A DNA stretch of 64,000 bases from Mactromeris polynyma (GCA_032209605.1 JASFXZ010000028.1:9298981-9362980); one strand, 5' to 3'; shown: positions 36,820-50,076, counted from the first letter of the stretch. Made by a program: numbers and translations. The notes: a model not told the origin generated them from the letters alone.

Positions 36820-37694
36820 TGATCCGGTTCCAGTACTTTATTATCTCTGTATTTGGCGCAAGTTTTGGTTATTAACCCGGAAAACAGTCGCCAGGAGTGA
36901 TAAGTGTAACCCATGTGGAAAAAAGAATCAGTTCAAAAAACGAAGCTATTCGGCTTATCTCCCGATTCACCGCCGACGACATAACGACGAAAAACGAATA
37001 CATGGAGTCTGACTATTCAGACAGGCAGTCGCACGGACGGCCTTACACGCAACATGAATTCATGAATATAGACACAACATATCATTTTTGCGACATTTAA
37101 CCGGTGATACATATCTCAGCCAACGCTCAAGCTGGCTTGTATACAAAGCTTGTCAAACAGTCTACAAAACAAATGTTTTTTGGGGGAGATACGTTTGATA
37201 AATATTTAGATGAAGTGATACAAAATATCAATTGTATTAACATCATCTGGCAAAATACATCATTTCTAGAGTCTAAACATTGTTAGTGCAAATATCATAT
37301 CTATAGATACCACGTTCAAACGCCCGGATGTTATCCTTACACGAACCACGTGACCGATGGTCGACATTGCACGTGGTTGGATGTAAATCATCACAACCGA
37401 CCCATTTCCCTACATGATTAAGGGGAAGAGGTTATTTATTATTCTTCTTAGTTGATCACCAACATACAAATATTGACCGGACGACATAAATATGACCACC
37501 AGAGGGCGTGACGACTTTCCTATACTATTGTTGGGACTTTAAATATCTTCTCTCCGACATTAAGTCATAGAGGTTATACGGTTGGCGATCAATTTCATGA
37601 ACAATACTTTCTTCCGTCCTTCATCACGTGGTAATATCACGTGGTGGATAATCAAATTGTGTCAAACTTTTGCAGAAACCCTACATCTGTCTTA
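36820..37694. other. No supported gene
   Basis: Two adjacent small frames (36897-37100 and 37104-37286) have no recognised domain. The first starts without an ATG. Left unannotated as genes. Confidence 0.4.
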
Positions 37695-38015
37695 CACAAG
37701 AAATATCTTGATAAAAGATGGTCGGCGCAATTTGAAGTTTCAGATTTGTTGTGCAACATAAACAAAAGTCGATATGTTACAATGCTGGTCACTCCAGATC
37801 CAATATGGATTTTGTTAAATTCACCAAATTTCAGTGGATTTCGGTAAGGTAACGTACCCTTTATCGTTAACGTTAAGGTTAACCAATCCATGTCAAGGTT
37901 ACAAACGTTGTTCGGTTGAAGAGAAATTGCCTTGGTGGTTAACGTAAGATTTGATTTACACAACACTGATATGCAAATAGCAAAACCATGTTAGTACGGC
38001 TGCGCCGAAAAAAAC
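37695..38015 (+). repeat. Dispersed repeat family X, copy 1
   Basis: Begins near AAATATCTTGATAAAAGATG, contains GGATTTCGGTAAGGTAACGT and ends CATGTTAGTACGGCTGCGCC. Other copies lie at 52197-52507 and 55205-55493. Confidence 0.78.
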
Positions 38016-38934
38016 ACAAAAACTCACTTCTGCGGGAAACATATGTAAAGCGTCTACTAAATACTGAGCATGATTATCCAGTCAAACATTAAGAAAGATG
38101 GTCTGTTGGAAGTTTTACGTGGATCCACAACAAAATGTAAGTTATGCAGGGTAGTCAGTTTGCTTGACCCTTCATCCTGGGTACTTTATTAATAACCAGT
38201 ACTGACCGGGCTTGCAATCAAGTACGTGGGCATGGCAAGGCAGGCGATTATACAGTCAGAACTGTTTATAACTAACCGGTATAATGCATTATAAACTCTT
38301 TTGTCATCTCGCATACAGACGACTGTTCAGAAAGACGTAATTTAACGATTTGCATACCACCCCCGCGGCATTTTAATGTTGTCAAACCGGTTTTGTAACA
38401 ATGTCGGACAAATTGTGGCTTCTGTAACCAAAGAGACTAATATGTGTCAAAATTATTAAAAAAGTATACATGGTTTTGTATAATTATATTATGTGAACAT
38501 TTTATTCATTTAACCGCTGTTTTAAGGTTATACCGAATGTTAGAATAAGATGAGGTTTGAATGATGATGTTTGAATTGAATGGGGAGGGGGGTTGCTGTC
38601 ACATTAAGGAATCTTAGTGGCTTCATCGACGGCGTCGTCCTTAGAGTCAAACTTATTACGAACAGGAGACTTCGAAGTTGCTGAATCTGACTTGTACCTC
38701 TGTCCTTCACCCCTAAACCCTCCTCTTACCACATCATTTATTGTTTCTACTTATCGACTTCAAAACACATCTTTTATGTTTCGGGTTATATATTTCTACC
38801 GTACACACGTACATGAATATGCTTGCCTACACCCATAGTTGTTGCGCTTAATTCATATGGTTGTATACGTTGTCAGCGTTTTACGTCGTCGGGGGTCAGA
38901 TTGTTTCAACTTGAAGTTAAACATATGAGCGCTG
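38016..38934. other. No gene seen
   Basis: Short ORFs only; no element ends recognised. Confidence 0.4.
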
Positions 38935-39164
38935 CTATGGAATTTACAACCTCTTCTGTAAGTGACGTCATGTCAAGAAAACGCAACGTGTGATGTCACT
39001 ATTTGCATGCAGGAAACAATATTTACTCCATATGGTCACTTCGTTTTCATATTGCAATATTAGGCAAATATTGCTTACTGTCGGTACATGGTGACGTCAT
39101 ATGTGACGTTTTCTGGAAATGATGTCACTTTAAAAAAAGTTGGAAATCATACAGCGGCGCTCAT
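38935..39164 (+). mobile_element. MITE family B, copy 5
   Basis: ATGAGCGCTGCTATGGAATT to ATACAGCGGCGCTCAT. CRE-type sites TGACGTCA occur near both ends, with some decayed to TGATGTCA. Confidence 0.86.
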
Positions 39165-39197
39165 ATATTGTCATTATAACGGTACAGAGATAATATA

Positions 39198-39376
39198 CAG
39201 TAAAACCTCAATAATAAGACCACCATATGGACCCTTGAATACTGGTCTTAGTATTGAGGTGGTCTTAATATTGAGGTTGAATAAACCAGCAAAACAGTAA
39301 AAATGGACTTGAAAATTGCGGTCTTAATTTTGAGGTGGTCTTATTATCGAGGTGGTCTTTATGTGAGATTTTACTG
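39198..39376 (+). mobile_element. MITE family A, copy 12
   Basis: CAGTAAAACCTCAATAATAA to GTGAGATTTTACTG with TA flanks, 179 bp. It lies 33 bp after MITE B copy 5. Confidence 0.87.
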
Positions 39377-40040
39377 TACACGGAACAGTTCTGTCCTTTC
39401 CGCAATATCTAAATAACATCGCAGTTTTCATTGACACATTTAAAGACAAGAAATAAATTTGCCATAAACATCTAACATACAACAAGAAAATGAGAACTTG
39501 ATCAGAACATCATAAAACAACCCCTTAAATATTGCCTTTTCTTAGAAAGACGCAGATTCATTGACATTCGTTCTGTGAGACGGGCAATTTCCCGATTTCT
39601 GCTAGATTTTCTTCAATATCAATAAATCTGAGACATATTGTGTCACCAAACAATGTGTTTTATGCACGCAAAATATTTCCTTTTCCAATAAACTTATGCA
39701 GTTAAATTAGTTCTTTACATTGCGATATCGGTTCATTACGTTTTTCATTAAAGCGGGAAGCCATTTTATTCTTCTGTTCACTGTTGGCAATATGGTTATT
39801 TCTAAGCACCCAAATAGCATTTCATTTGACAACAAGATTTTCTATTAGTCTGACGCGTTTCCATTGCCGAATTTTGACAAAGAATTCCATTAGTCTCTAT
39901 GTCCAAATCGTCACATTAAATAATTTATGCTACAAATTCTTCGAAGATTATTCGATGAATGTTAGGAGTTAAATGTCTAATTTATTGCAAATTGTGACAA
40001 ATTCAGTGAAATAAAAGATACTTTTCTTCGGCGAGAATCT

Positions 40041-40255
40041 CATTCTTTTAGTGACGTCATTTCCAGAAAACGCAACATGTGACGTCACTATTTGTAAGCA
40101 GGAAACACTATTTACTCCATATGGTCACTTCGTTGTCATATTGCCATATGCGGCAAATATTGCTTACTGTCTGTACATGGTGACGTCACATGTGACGTTT
40201 TCTGGATATTACGTCACTTAAAGAAGAGGTTGGAAATCGAACAGCGGCGCTCAAA
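40041..40255 (+). mobile_element. MITE family B, copy 6 (left end truncated)
   Basis: Starts inside the element at CATTCTTTTAGTGACGTCAT and ends normally at ACAGCGGCGCTCA. ACATGTGACGTCACTATTTG and GGTGACGTCACATGTGACG are intact. Confidence 0.82.
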
Positions 40256-40994
40256 TGTAGTGGTTTCCACGAAAGAGAGTTTTGATATCAATGAAAAGTG
40301 TGTGAACAAAATTGAAATCTATAGTTCCTGATCAGTCCTGAAATTCATTGAAAGCAAAATTAGTCAAAATAAAAATATGGGGGAAGATCAAAGAAACAAT
40401 TAACTACGAGCTCTTGGTAATTCTAGTGTTGTAGCATTTGTAATAAAATATATATACTCATCAGATAAAAGGGAAATGCGGCGTGGAGTATTTTGGAATA
40501 CGTGCATAAAACGTTAAATTGATTCACCACACAATACATCCACAATGATTATGTTTCCTCCGCTTTGATCTTGGTTCAATTACCTATCTACAGAGAGTAG
40601 GATTAAAAGTGTTCATTAATCAGCGACAATTCACTCGAAGTTTACAGCCGCCCCCATCGGGGCTCGAAACTATATCACTGAAGTCCATTGCGGATTGTTA
40701 TCACTGAATATTAATGTGTTAGCCGATCATTAAATGAACAATATACCGCTACTATACAGTTGAATCACAGCGAAAAACAAAAAAAAACGTGGGCAAATCT
40801 ACCACAAAACAGACCAACGACTGACCCAATACAGTGCAACCGCTCCAGAGTGGCCCTCTTTTGAGCAATAACCTCCTTTCAACAACATTATCAATTTCTC
40901 CTGCTGTAGGAATTTACTCTTGATTTGTTTGCTTTGTCTGTTTTCGTCAGACTTTACGTCGTTTTTCAACAATTGTGTACATGTAGTTATATAC

Positions 40995-41083
40995 AGCGGT
41001 CTGGGGACCTAACCAGTTTTCCTGGAATTAATTATCAATCAGTACTAATTACTAACTCGTCCTCAAGATACTGACAACTGTCT
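40995..41083 (-). mobile_element. SINE body fragment
   Basis: AGCGGTCTGGGGACCTAACC, AGTTTTCCTGGAATTAATTA and CAATCAGTACT closely match 46432-46490. The tRNA-like head is missing. Confidence 0.6.
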
Positions 41084-41715
41084 TAACGTCTACCAACCGT
41101 GAGCGATATTTTTTTTATGAAACAAACAACACAATAACTTGCCATATATTAAATGCACTATAGATCTATCATCGAAACATCATAAATGAAACTTCAATGT
41201 TATTACGGACATAAGCAGCGTTTGTTTTATTAATAATTCAAAAATAGCAGTAATATTATTGGTCCAATAAATAAATAAAACGATAAAATAAACACGAAAC
41301 AAATAAAGATATACAGTCCTGTGTTCTGTGTTTGTACATTGAACGAAATGTCAACAAAGTATAGATAATGACCGAGTTGAAATAGTTATTAAGTACGAAC
41401 AATTTATTTCAGGACATTAACATACTGAGTTTTTTTCGGCGTAGCTGTATAATATTGAGTTTGACCTATATTTTAGACCAATCAAATATTGTATAGCAAG
41501 CGCGTTGTTTAATTATGCAACAAATTAGTCGATTTGATTGGTTCACATTTGAAGCGGAGAGGCACCAAACGGGGTGTGTCGAAAATATAAGTCACTTTCC
41601 CGTAGAGTATCCCTCTGGAGTTCCGAAATAGGACGGTTCTTTAGACTGAAGACAGCATTCTATCTACGCCATTCATATTTTTCAAGATATTTCTTGTTTC
41701 AACATACTGATCAAT

Positions 41716-41805
41716 GCAGACGATGGTCTCATGACCTAACCGGTGTTCCAGAGTTACCAATCACAAGCAGCTGACAATTTCCCCACAGAGGAAGTGACAT
41801 ATGAA
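41716..41805 (-). mobile_element. SINE body fragment
   Basis: GACGATGGTCTCATGACCTA, then CCGGTGTTCCAGAGTTACCA and AGCAGCTGACAATTTCC, resemble the SINE bodies near 46450 and 55110. Confidence 0.45.
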
Positions 41806-42545
41806 TCTGGAAGTATTTATCCAATCAGATTATCAACTGACCACTGAATATATGAACATTATATCTAGCTAAATGTTTCAAACCAGTCACCTCAATAATG
41901 GCGCCTCAGTGTTACCGGTCAAAGCCTACTGAACGGTTACATTAATATCAAAATATCATCTGCTGCACCAACTATTGCTGACGTCATCTGCACCTAGTGA
42001 CGTCATCAATACGAAGAAATAATTAAACCCGAATGTTGCCATCAATGTACAGAAATGTACGCAAAGATGAATTATATAAGACATTACTGTAATAAAGAAT
42101 GAATACCTACTGTATTGATTTAGACATTTATAAGACAAAATGATGAATTACATAAACTGTATTTTATTGGAAGGATAATTCCGTTCTCATGAGACATATA
42201 AATACATATCTTTAGACTAAACATAAGACAAGTACGAATCACTCAAAGCTGACAAGATAAATTATCTTGAAGCATCCTGTATATTGATATAATATACAAA
42301 AAACGTAATCAAATCAATGTCATTTTATTAAGTTATTATATTTACAATTTATGTAAGCATTAAGGATTTACTTTTTTGTTTGATGGAGAGATGTTGCTGT
42401 TCCCGCAATTTGATGGATGTTTGAACGTTGAGTTACGTGTGTAAGAGATATGAAATCTGGATCTGGTTAATTACAGTACTCGTAAATAGGAATGACTAAC
42501 CGACTGATGTTGCTGTTGAGGATTTTCTTCGTGGTTTTGTTATTG
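41806..42545. other. No gene seen
   Basis: AT-rich; one isolated TGACGTCA-type site near 41980-42005. No element ends recognised. Confidence 0.4.
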
Positions 42546-42885
42546 CTGTTGCTGTTGGCTGCTGTGTTGTTGTTGGCTGCTGTGTTGTTGTTGGCTGCTG
42601 TGTTGTTGTTGGCTGCTGTGTTGTTGTTGGCTACTGTGTTGTTGTTGGCTACTGTGTTGTTGTTGGCTACTGTGTTGTTGTTGGCTACTGTGTTGTTGTT
42701 GGCTGCTGTGTTGTTGTTGGCTGCTGTGTTGTTGTTGGCTGCTGTGTTGTTGTTGGCTAATGTGTTGTTGTTGGCTACTGTGTTGTTGTTGGCTACTGTG
42801 TTGTTGTTGGCTGCTGTGTTGTTGTTGGCTACTGTGTTGTTGTTGGCTACTGTGTTGTTGTTGGCTGCTGTGTTGTTTTTGTTGC
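42546..42885. repeat. 18-bp minisatellite (GTT-rich)
   Basis: About 19 units of GCT(G/A)CTGTGTTGTTGTTG. Frames stay open on both strands because 18 is a multiple of 3: the minus strand reads ANNNT(A/V) units within a 166-codon frame (42967-42467), the plus strand AVLLLA. GTT/TGC microsatellite continues to about 43070. Confidence 0.92.
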
Positions 42886-43409
42886 TGTAATTGTTGTTAG
42901 TGCTGTTTTGATGGTGGTAGCACTGTTGTTGCTGTTGTAATTGTTGTTGTTTTGATGGTTGTAGCAATGTTGTTGTTGTTGCTGTTGTTCTGATGATGGT
43001 AACGCTGTTGTTGCAGTTGTTGTTGTTTTAATGATGGTAGCGCTGTTGTTGTTGCTACTGCTGTTGCTTCTGTGATATGATGGTAGTATTGGTAATGTTG
43101 TCGTGGATGCTGTTGAAGCTTAAGATGATGATGACGACGACAGCAGCAGCAACAAGTACATTATAAATAATATGTATTGGAATAATTATGCCAAATAAGC
43201 ACTAGAACAATGAAAGCAATATCAGAGACAACAAGAATGCTGTCGTCATATTTCTTCCAATTAATTGTTTTGTACACGTATTTTACAATTAACAAGCAAT
43301 GGATTTCCTCTATAACAATCAATAAACAGTAATAAACATTGAGATTTTCTGATTATTCAGCAAAATATCAAGTTATATTAATAAACAACACATGGGAATT
43401 TTGTCAATA

Positions 43410-44095
43410 CAGTCGAAACCCGTTATGTCGACATTACAGGGACCTGATAAAATATGTCGACATATCCGAATGTCGACACATCCGATTCCAGTACTGGCAA
43501 ACTGGTCTTGTATATACGTATTTTTGCTATGGTGGTGTTGTAAAACTTACCACTCGTGTGTTTTGCTGGTTGAATTAATTGAATCGTGATATTTGGTATA
43601 CTTTAAATAAATAAAATCACAGACATAATATATGTGTATGTTCGATTTTTATGTTGTTTTTCGGGTTTAATGCCCTTTTTTCAACAATATTTAATCATAT
43701 ACGACGAGTGGCTGAATTTATCAGTTTTACTGAAACTGGTAAATATTCGCTGCGACACTTATCAATCATATTGCAAAATACGATGTTAATTTAAAGATCA
43801 GTTTACAAACTGTGAACGAATTAATTGTGACACAAACAATAGGTCGAGATAAAATTGTTTATCTCTTCACGGTCAATTGACACCTTTTCAATTTCAATCA
43901 CGTCGAGAGGATGTCGACACAATCAAATGCATTAAGGTGTGAAAACACTCTTTGGGCCAGAGAAATCACGTCGACATAGCCGAAAAAAATCATTTTCCAT
44001 ATACAATATATAGGGACAGAAATCGGGACTTTACAAATATGTCGACTTAACCGGAATGTCGATATAACCGATGTCGACATAACGGGGTTCAACTG
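43410..44095. mobile_element. MITE family F (pogo/Tigger-like ends)
   Basis: Left CAGTCGAAACCCGTTATGTC, right inverted (GACATAACGGGGTTCAACTG), TA on both sides. It is 686 bp long. Subterminal ATGTCGACAT motifs recur. The ends resemble those of pogo/Tigger elements (family knowledge, from memory). No transposase frame. Confidence 0.82.
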
Positions 44096-44937
44096 TACTA
44101 AATTAATTTTTCTTTTTTTTTCAGCGGAAATTATTTTTTCGCGTGTACACTGTTTTAGATAGGAAAATGTGCCAGCAAATCGTCTGTGAGTACACAGGCA
44201 ACTAGCCAAAAAGCCGACCACAGAAGTATGTGTATAGTTTGACGTAATTTGCGCATTTTTTTTTTCATTTTTCGCTACTTTATTTTCTTTGTGCATATTA
44301 CTGAAATTTCGTTTACATAAGCACAATTTTTTGAAGGTAGGTCAGTTCAAATGTATGTCTCGTATTTTCCGTGTTCTTGCACATTTTACGTAACCGTTCA
44401 TCATTGTGATAACATTATAGTTCAAACTACATTGACATAAACTCTAAAGACTTACAGGTATATATATATACCGAGAATGTAGTATTTTCTAAGAATACAT
44501 TTGTTCTATTTCCCAGAAAGAGTTCAAGAATGGTATCAACGGAATCATGTTTTTATCAAAAAATGTGTGACAACATTTGTTATTGGTGATATATTTTCAT
44601 TTATCCGTGAAGCCACTCGACGTAAGGTGAAACAATTCTGCTTCTTAAGGTTGGGTGTAGCTTAATCTAGTTTCCTCGGTCACAGCGGCTTGTCTCAATT
44701 GACTTTGCGCAGTGATTCGCATTCAACAATATGTATCTAGATAAAAACATTCTTGTTTCTTTAAGTATTGCTTGCTTTCGCTAATACTTATTTCTCGAAA
44801 ATTGTTTACAGCAAACTTCACTGAATTATCAAAAAAAATATAACAGTTTAGTATCAAAGTATAGAAGATACATTTAAAATACTTTAAACTAAATGTGTCC
44901 AAGGGTAACGGATTCCCCAGCTAAGTGCTTGTCAGTT

Positions 44938-45100
44938 GGAAAAGGGCGTTAACTCCTACAAATATTTATAGATTGTAACCAAAATCGAGCATGACCTATG
45001 TTTTATTATTCTTTGCTTATATGTCAAATGTGAATTGAATCCATCCATATGTTCAATAGTTATTGATCGCACACCAATTTTCTGACGGACAGGTGTAGCA
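44938..45100 (+). repeat. Bivalve-type interspersed repeat, second copy
   Basis: AAAAGGGCGTTAACTCCTAC to CTGACGGACAGG, in the order of the copy at 15547. Confidence 0.6.
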
Positions 45101-46017
45101 CTTTATGCTCCAAAGCCAATCTCCGAATGGCGGGGGAACAATAAAAGTAACGTTGTTTGCACTAGAGGTTACATCTTCTACATAAATGTCATTAGCAGTT
45201 CAACCTCTTCAGAGCAACACCCTTTGTGAAATTCAAATATTGGTAGGTGTTGTTGAGAGATTGTTTCTCTACCAACTTACTTAGTCCTCTCCGTACCTCT
45301 TGGCACATTAATGCCAGCAACAAGCAACGCCATTGTTGTATATTAACTGATTGCTCCTAAAGTTGTCCCTTAGACCAATCTAACGCGAGTTGTTTCTTTA
45401 GAGATGTTAATTGATGGCATATTTTACAACGAGAAAATCAAAGACTATTGTTGTCAAGAGGTTGTTGCTCAAGACAATGCCGTTCATGAGAGATTGCACT
45501 TTACGTCTTCTCAGCTGTGAACACTGCATATCTAAATTTAGTTACAGGCAGATAGACAATCCGTATTTTTCAGGGATATGTCTGAACGAATTCTCTAATT
45601 ACTAGAAAGGTTTCTAATGCTTGTTTTGTTAGTAGATCGGTAACGAAAGCTTTTTTTTCATTTTTACAGTGCATGCTTCTCCGAACAGAATACGCAAGAC
45701 GTAGATGGCTGATGCATATTCTCGCCCAATGTTTACATAGCTTGATGATATCTTTACTTGTATATATTATTTTGGTCATTTGATAGTAATGAGGTTGTCC
45801 AATGCCAATATCGTCTGGCTGTAATAATGTGTAGCAAGTGAACCTTGCAGTTGCCCATTACCCATCGTTCGGTAACTACTTATTGCGATGGCTGTATGAA
45901 TGGAAGTGTTCATAACTCGGAACGTGTTTTCACATAATAAGACTAAGGTGCAGAAATGGTGTACGATTCTTACACACGACATAGTAATAATACTTTATCA
46001 CCAAGCCATATACTCAT

Positions 46018-46091
46018 AGCCGGAGATCTGCGTGGGGAGGCATTGTCTTATATATGTGGCTTTCCCTGTAGTTACGAATTCTCTCTCTTTC
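46018..46091 (+). repeat. Dispersed repeat family R, copy 5 (3' part only)
   Basis: GGAGATCTGCGTGGGGAGGC, then TTTCCCTGTAGTTACGAATT and CTCTCTC, match the complement of 19046-19110. Confidence 0.7.
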
Positions 46092-46367
46092 AATATATAT
46101 CCATATATATTATTTTTTACACATGTTTATGCAATAACGGACAAACGCATTGAATATAGAAAAAGGGTATAATACCCTTTTGGGTATGTAACGCATTATC
46201 ACCCTCGGTGGTGACACAGCCGTGTGATAAAACGAATATAACATCGGTTTTGTTTTACACCACACATCAAGGTAACTGTTTCGAAAAAAAACGACAATAT
46301 AGGTTTCCTTCACAACACGTTTCTCGTATTAATATTAATCGGGGTTAACGCCGTTCCTTATAGCTCT

Positions 46368-46422
46368 GTTGAACCGTAATTTTCGCACATACGAATATGT
46401 CAGTGAAAATTACGGTTCAACA
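46368..46422. repeat. Perfect short hairpin
   Basis: TGTTGAACCGTAATTTTC pairs with GAAAATTACGGTTCAACA across an 18-20 base loop. Likely a tiny foldback repeat. Confidence 0.7.
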
Positions 46423-46431
46423 TAGCTCTAT

Positions 46432-46640
46432 ACGGCGGTCTGTTGACCTAACAAGTTTTCCTGGAATTAATTAGCAATCAGTACTTACGTACCCTTCTGC
46501 ATGCAGCTGACAGAGGTGGAGGACAAATGACCGTAGCCAAATATCACGGAATGGCATGACTTGACCTGACCGGTAGTCGAACCTTGACATTCAGGGTGAC
46601 AGTCTAGCGCACTATCAATTGCGCCAACCGGGCTGCCCCG
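46432..46640 (-). mobile_element. tRNA-derived SINE (body shared with 34887, different head)
   Basis: On the minus strand the head reads CCCGGTTGGCGCAATTGATA (A box) and GGTTCGACTACC (B box). It is followed by CGGTCAGGTCAAGTCATGCC and a CCTCCACCTCTG body. Confidence 0.75.
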
Positions 46641-48840
46641 GTATGTTTCTAAGCGCACTCAGTAAATGTTTAAATGAAATGAAAGCACGAGAGGAATCTT
46701 AAACCTTCAATTCTTAAATCATAACCTATTATAGTTTTATTATACAAAACAAACACAACTTCGTTCGAATAATGGATTAAGTTACTTATTAGCATCTAAC
46801 TTACTATTTTGGTCACAGACCTATGCGCATACAACGTTAAATATGATATTGTACAGATTTCCTTCCGAATTCGATCTACAAGCTTAAGGTTTGTGCGTCA
46901 ATGAACAGGGTTAAGGTATGGCGCAGTCAGTCAAAATGAACACAGGAGCTAGGGCATCAGTTAAATGTGAATCTCTAGAGTAAAAAAACGAAGCAGTCAT
47001 TAAATGTGAACATAAAATAATATAAAAAATGCTGAATTTGAGTAGAAATGACAGCTTCCTGGTTGCTGACAAAAATGCACCAGATTTGAAAAAATATTTT
47101 AATAAATATGATGGCTCCAATAATGTTTGCATTATTTCTTTTTGAAGTGACACTCAATCTGGTATGATTATTTGCATGAAACAGATATGGCAAAATCGGA
47201 TTTTGATAAAATATCGACAATTTTAGCACACACTTCCGTGAAATCTTATCAAGTGAGTCTGAGTTTATCCTGAATGACGTAGTTAAATGACATATCTTCT
47301 AAAATCCATTCAGGTACCGGAATTTTTATCTTTAAACTCAACCAACTAAATTTTAGGTTGGGTAAAAATTACACACTTGTCGTGAATATTGAAATTACAA
47401 AAAAATCAGCATATTTTATTATCTGGGGCACTGGACGCTAAGCCAAGCATTTAGTCATCGATAATTCACCTGACACGAATTATTGTTATAGAAATGATTT
47501 TCGTCCGCAAACGCTTAGTACATCAGCATATATTGCACTTTTTACACAAGTAAAAACAATAATACTGGACGTATTACACAACAATAATTCAAACGTATTA
47601 CCTTGCACTAACAATCCGCAAGATCTTGGAAGATAGGAATTCCATTAAAGACACACAAACATCGTGTCACAATCCTCTATGTAAGTCAATAAGTCGCTGG
47701 AAGCGTTAAGTTCCAAAGACTTATCTTATAGATATCGTAATTACAGTAAAAAAACACTGACCTATTCACAAATACAACACCAGCTTCTTAATCCATTATT
47801 CGATTCAATGCCGTGGGTAAAATCCCGTAAACACGGTCTTAACCGTTTCCTTAAATAGTTTTTTTTTCAATACGCCGAGACGAGGATAAACAGGCGGTTA
47901 GATAAATAAGGGAATTCCATTCAAGCCAATACTAGGAATACGACGGTATTGATCTCGTACAAAAATAACTACAGCCTATACTGTGCGCGAGGATATATCC
48001 GTACGCAGTTTGATAACACACATTACGGGTTACGATGCTCCGAGTTCAGCATTGTATACGCTATCTAATCAAGCAGTTATGTACCGGGAATGGAATAAAA
48101 CACAATTATCAGTCGTTATTCTAATGTATGGCGATGTTGAGGACAAAAATAGCGACATTGGAAGCTGACTATACATATAATCGAGTAAATCGACCTCTAC
48201 CCTTTTTCGAACATACACATCTAGATCTGTAAAGTATGAACTGTAATACCGACAATTTGTCATCAAATCCAATACTCGATGTTCCGTTGTATTGGTTTTG
48301 ATGCCAGTCAGTTACTGTTGATCCCGTTTTTAATGTTACCATCTGAGTTAATACCAATACATTCAAGCTCGATTGGTTTGAAATTGTCGTGATTTTTTAA
48401 GCCATTTCGAGTCTGTTTCATAGAAAAAGTAGCACGTAGGCCCGATTGGTGATGCTGCTGCCCCGAATTATGCGGAAATCGATTCCAGAATGTCTAGGGT
48501 GAGCGGCAGACAACATTATTAAATAAACAATCACTTCCGTAACTAAATGTTCAGCGATCAGTTTTTTTATCAAATGCCAATAAGCTATTAACTTGAAATA
48601 TCAAATAACCATTTATGTATAATACATGTAGTTGAAAACTGTGTTAAATAAATAAAGTAATTTGATTTAAAATCACACATAAGTGCCATTTATTGATAAC
48701 AAAATGTCGGTATTACATTTTTTTCAATTGCTTGAAAATGAACAACACACGTCATTCTCTTATCAACCGATGTTGAGCGATTTTCACAGAGTGTGAATAA
48801 AACGCTGAGCAGAAAAAAATGTCACAAACAAAGTGCACTG
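46641..48840. other. No gene seen
   Basis: AT-rich sequence of 2.2 kb with short unsupported ORFs on both strands. No transposon ends or splice-flanked domains were recognised. Confidence 0.4.
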
Positions 48841-49247
48841 AAAACAAAAGCGCAAGGTGACATAAACAAAAGCGCAAGGTAACATAAACAAAAACGCAAG
48901 GTGACATAAACAAAAACGCAAGGTAACATAAACAAAAACGCAAGGTAACATAAACAAAAACGCAAGGTGACATAAACAAAAGCGCAAGGTAACATAAACA
49001 AAAACGCAAGGTGACATATACAAAAACGCAAGGTAACATAAACAAAAACGCAAGGAGACATATACAAAAACGCAAGGAGACATATACAAAAACGCAAGGT
49101 AACATAAACAAAATCACAAGGTGACATAAACAAAAACGCAAGGTGACATAAACAAAAACGCAAGGTAACATATACAAAAACGCAAGGTGACATAAACAAA
49201 ATCACAAGGTAACATATACAAAAACGCAAGGTGACATGAACAAAAGC
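48841..49247. repeat. 22-bp minisatellite
   Basis: About 18 units of CGCAAGGT(A/G)ACATAAACAAAAA. As 22 is not a multiple of 3, the minus strand cycles through frames; since none contains a stop in the unit, several overlapping long frames (up to 176 codons) appear. These are artefacts. Confidence 0.93.
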
Positions 49248-49825
49248 AGACATCAATATTGCAACATTCTCTCTTAAGTGCCTAAATACTAGTACATAAG
49301 CCTTTCTTGTGAAATAGGCTACCTCCAGCGTACAAGCTATAACACAAAGCAACCCGATATTGCATTCGCTACGCTACACCCCAAACAAAACGTTTATGAA
49401 TAATCGACAAACCGTATACAATTTTGTAGATAACAATATCAGAACTAGATACCTTGAAAGTACCAATACTTTTACTAATACACAATTCATTTCATACATA
49501 GCGATATTTATTGCGCAATGTAATAAAATATGTATACTTACAGTGCGACAGCGCAAGACACGACGATAAAATTGTAAATGTTTAATCAAAGGACTGAAGT
49601 CCCTCGGGAACCGAAGGAATTTAATGCGTAAAGAGTGGTATCTATATTTATGTATTGTTACAATGGAATCAATACCTGTGTTCTTATGTTATTAAGGAAA
49701 CACTTGACCGAAATTTGGTGTATTAACTATTGTACTTGAAGTAACTTTGTCAAAGAATGTACTATCAAAGCAGGTATTCTATCTTCTTAAAGCAATGGAA
49801 TTCTTAAAACAGTCCCTCTCAAATT

Positions 49826-49960
49826 CAAATACAAAAAATACCTAAAAATCTTCTAATTAACATAAAAAATGATTAATTATACTGGTCTAGATCTGATCAG
49901 GATTGATTTTTAAAACCGGTCTTAACTTATAAATCAATATCATTTTCTATATAAATATGA
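49826..49960 (+). mobile_element. MITE family D-related fragment
   Basis: ATCTTCTAATTAACATAAAA, TAGATCTGATCAGGATTGAT and TCGGTC/CCGGTCTTAACTTA-type blocks follow the order of the interior of the element at 7104-7487. Ends missing. Confidence 0.45.
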
Positions 49961-49963
49961 GAT

Positions 49964-50076
49964 GAGCTAAAAATAGACATTGATTGCTAAGGTGAGCTAA
50001 AAATAGACAATGAATGCTAAGGTGAGCTAAAAATAGACATTGAATGCTAAGGTGAGCAAAAAATAGACATGGAACA
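49964..50076 (+). repeat. 30-bp minisatellite, about 3.7 units
   Basis: GAGCTAAAAATAGACATTGA plus ATGCTAAGGT, repeated in register. Confidence 0.9.

Noticed and set aside
43898..44326. 142-codon minus-strand frame
   Set aside because: It starts inside the terminal region of MITE F and runs out into flanking DNA; no domain recognised.
48752..49352. Three overlapping long minus-strand frames of up to 176 codons
   Set aside because: They all lie on a 22-bp tandem array whose unit has no stop in any frame; the translations are the same peptide series shifted.
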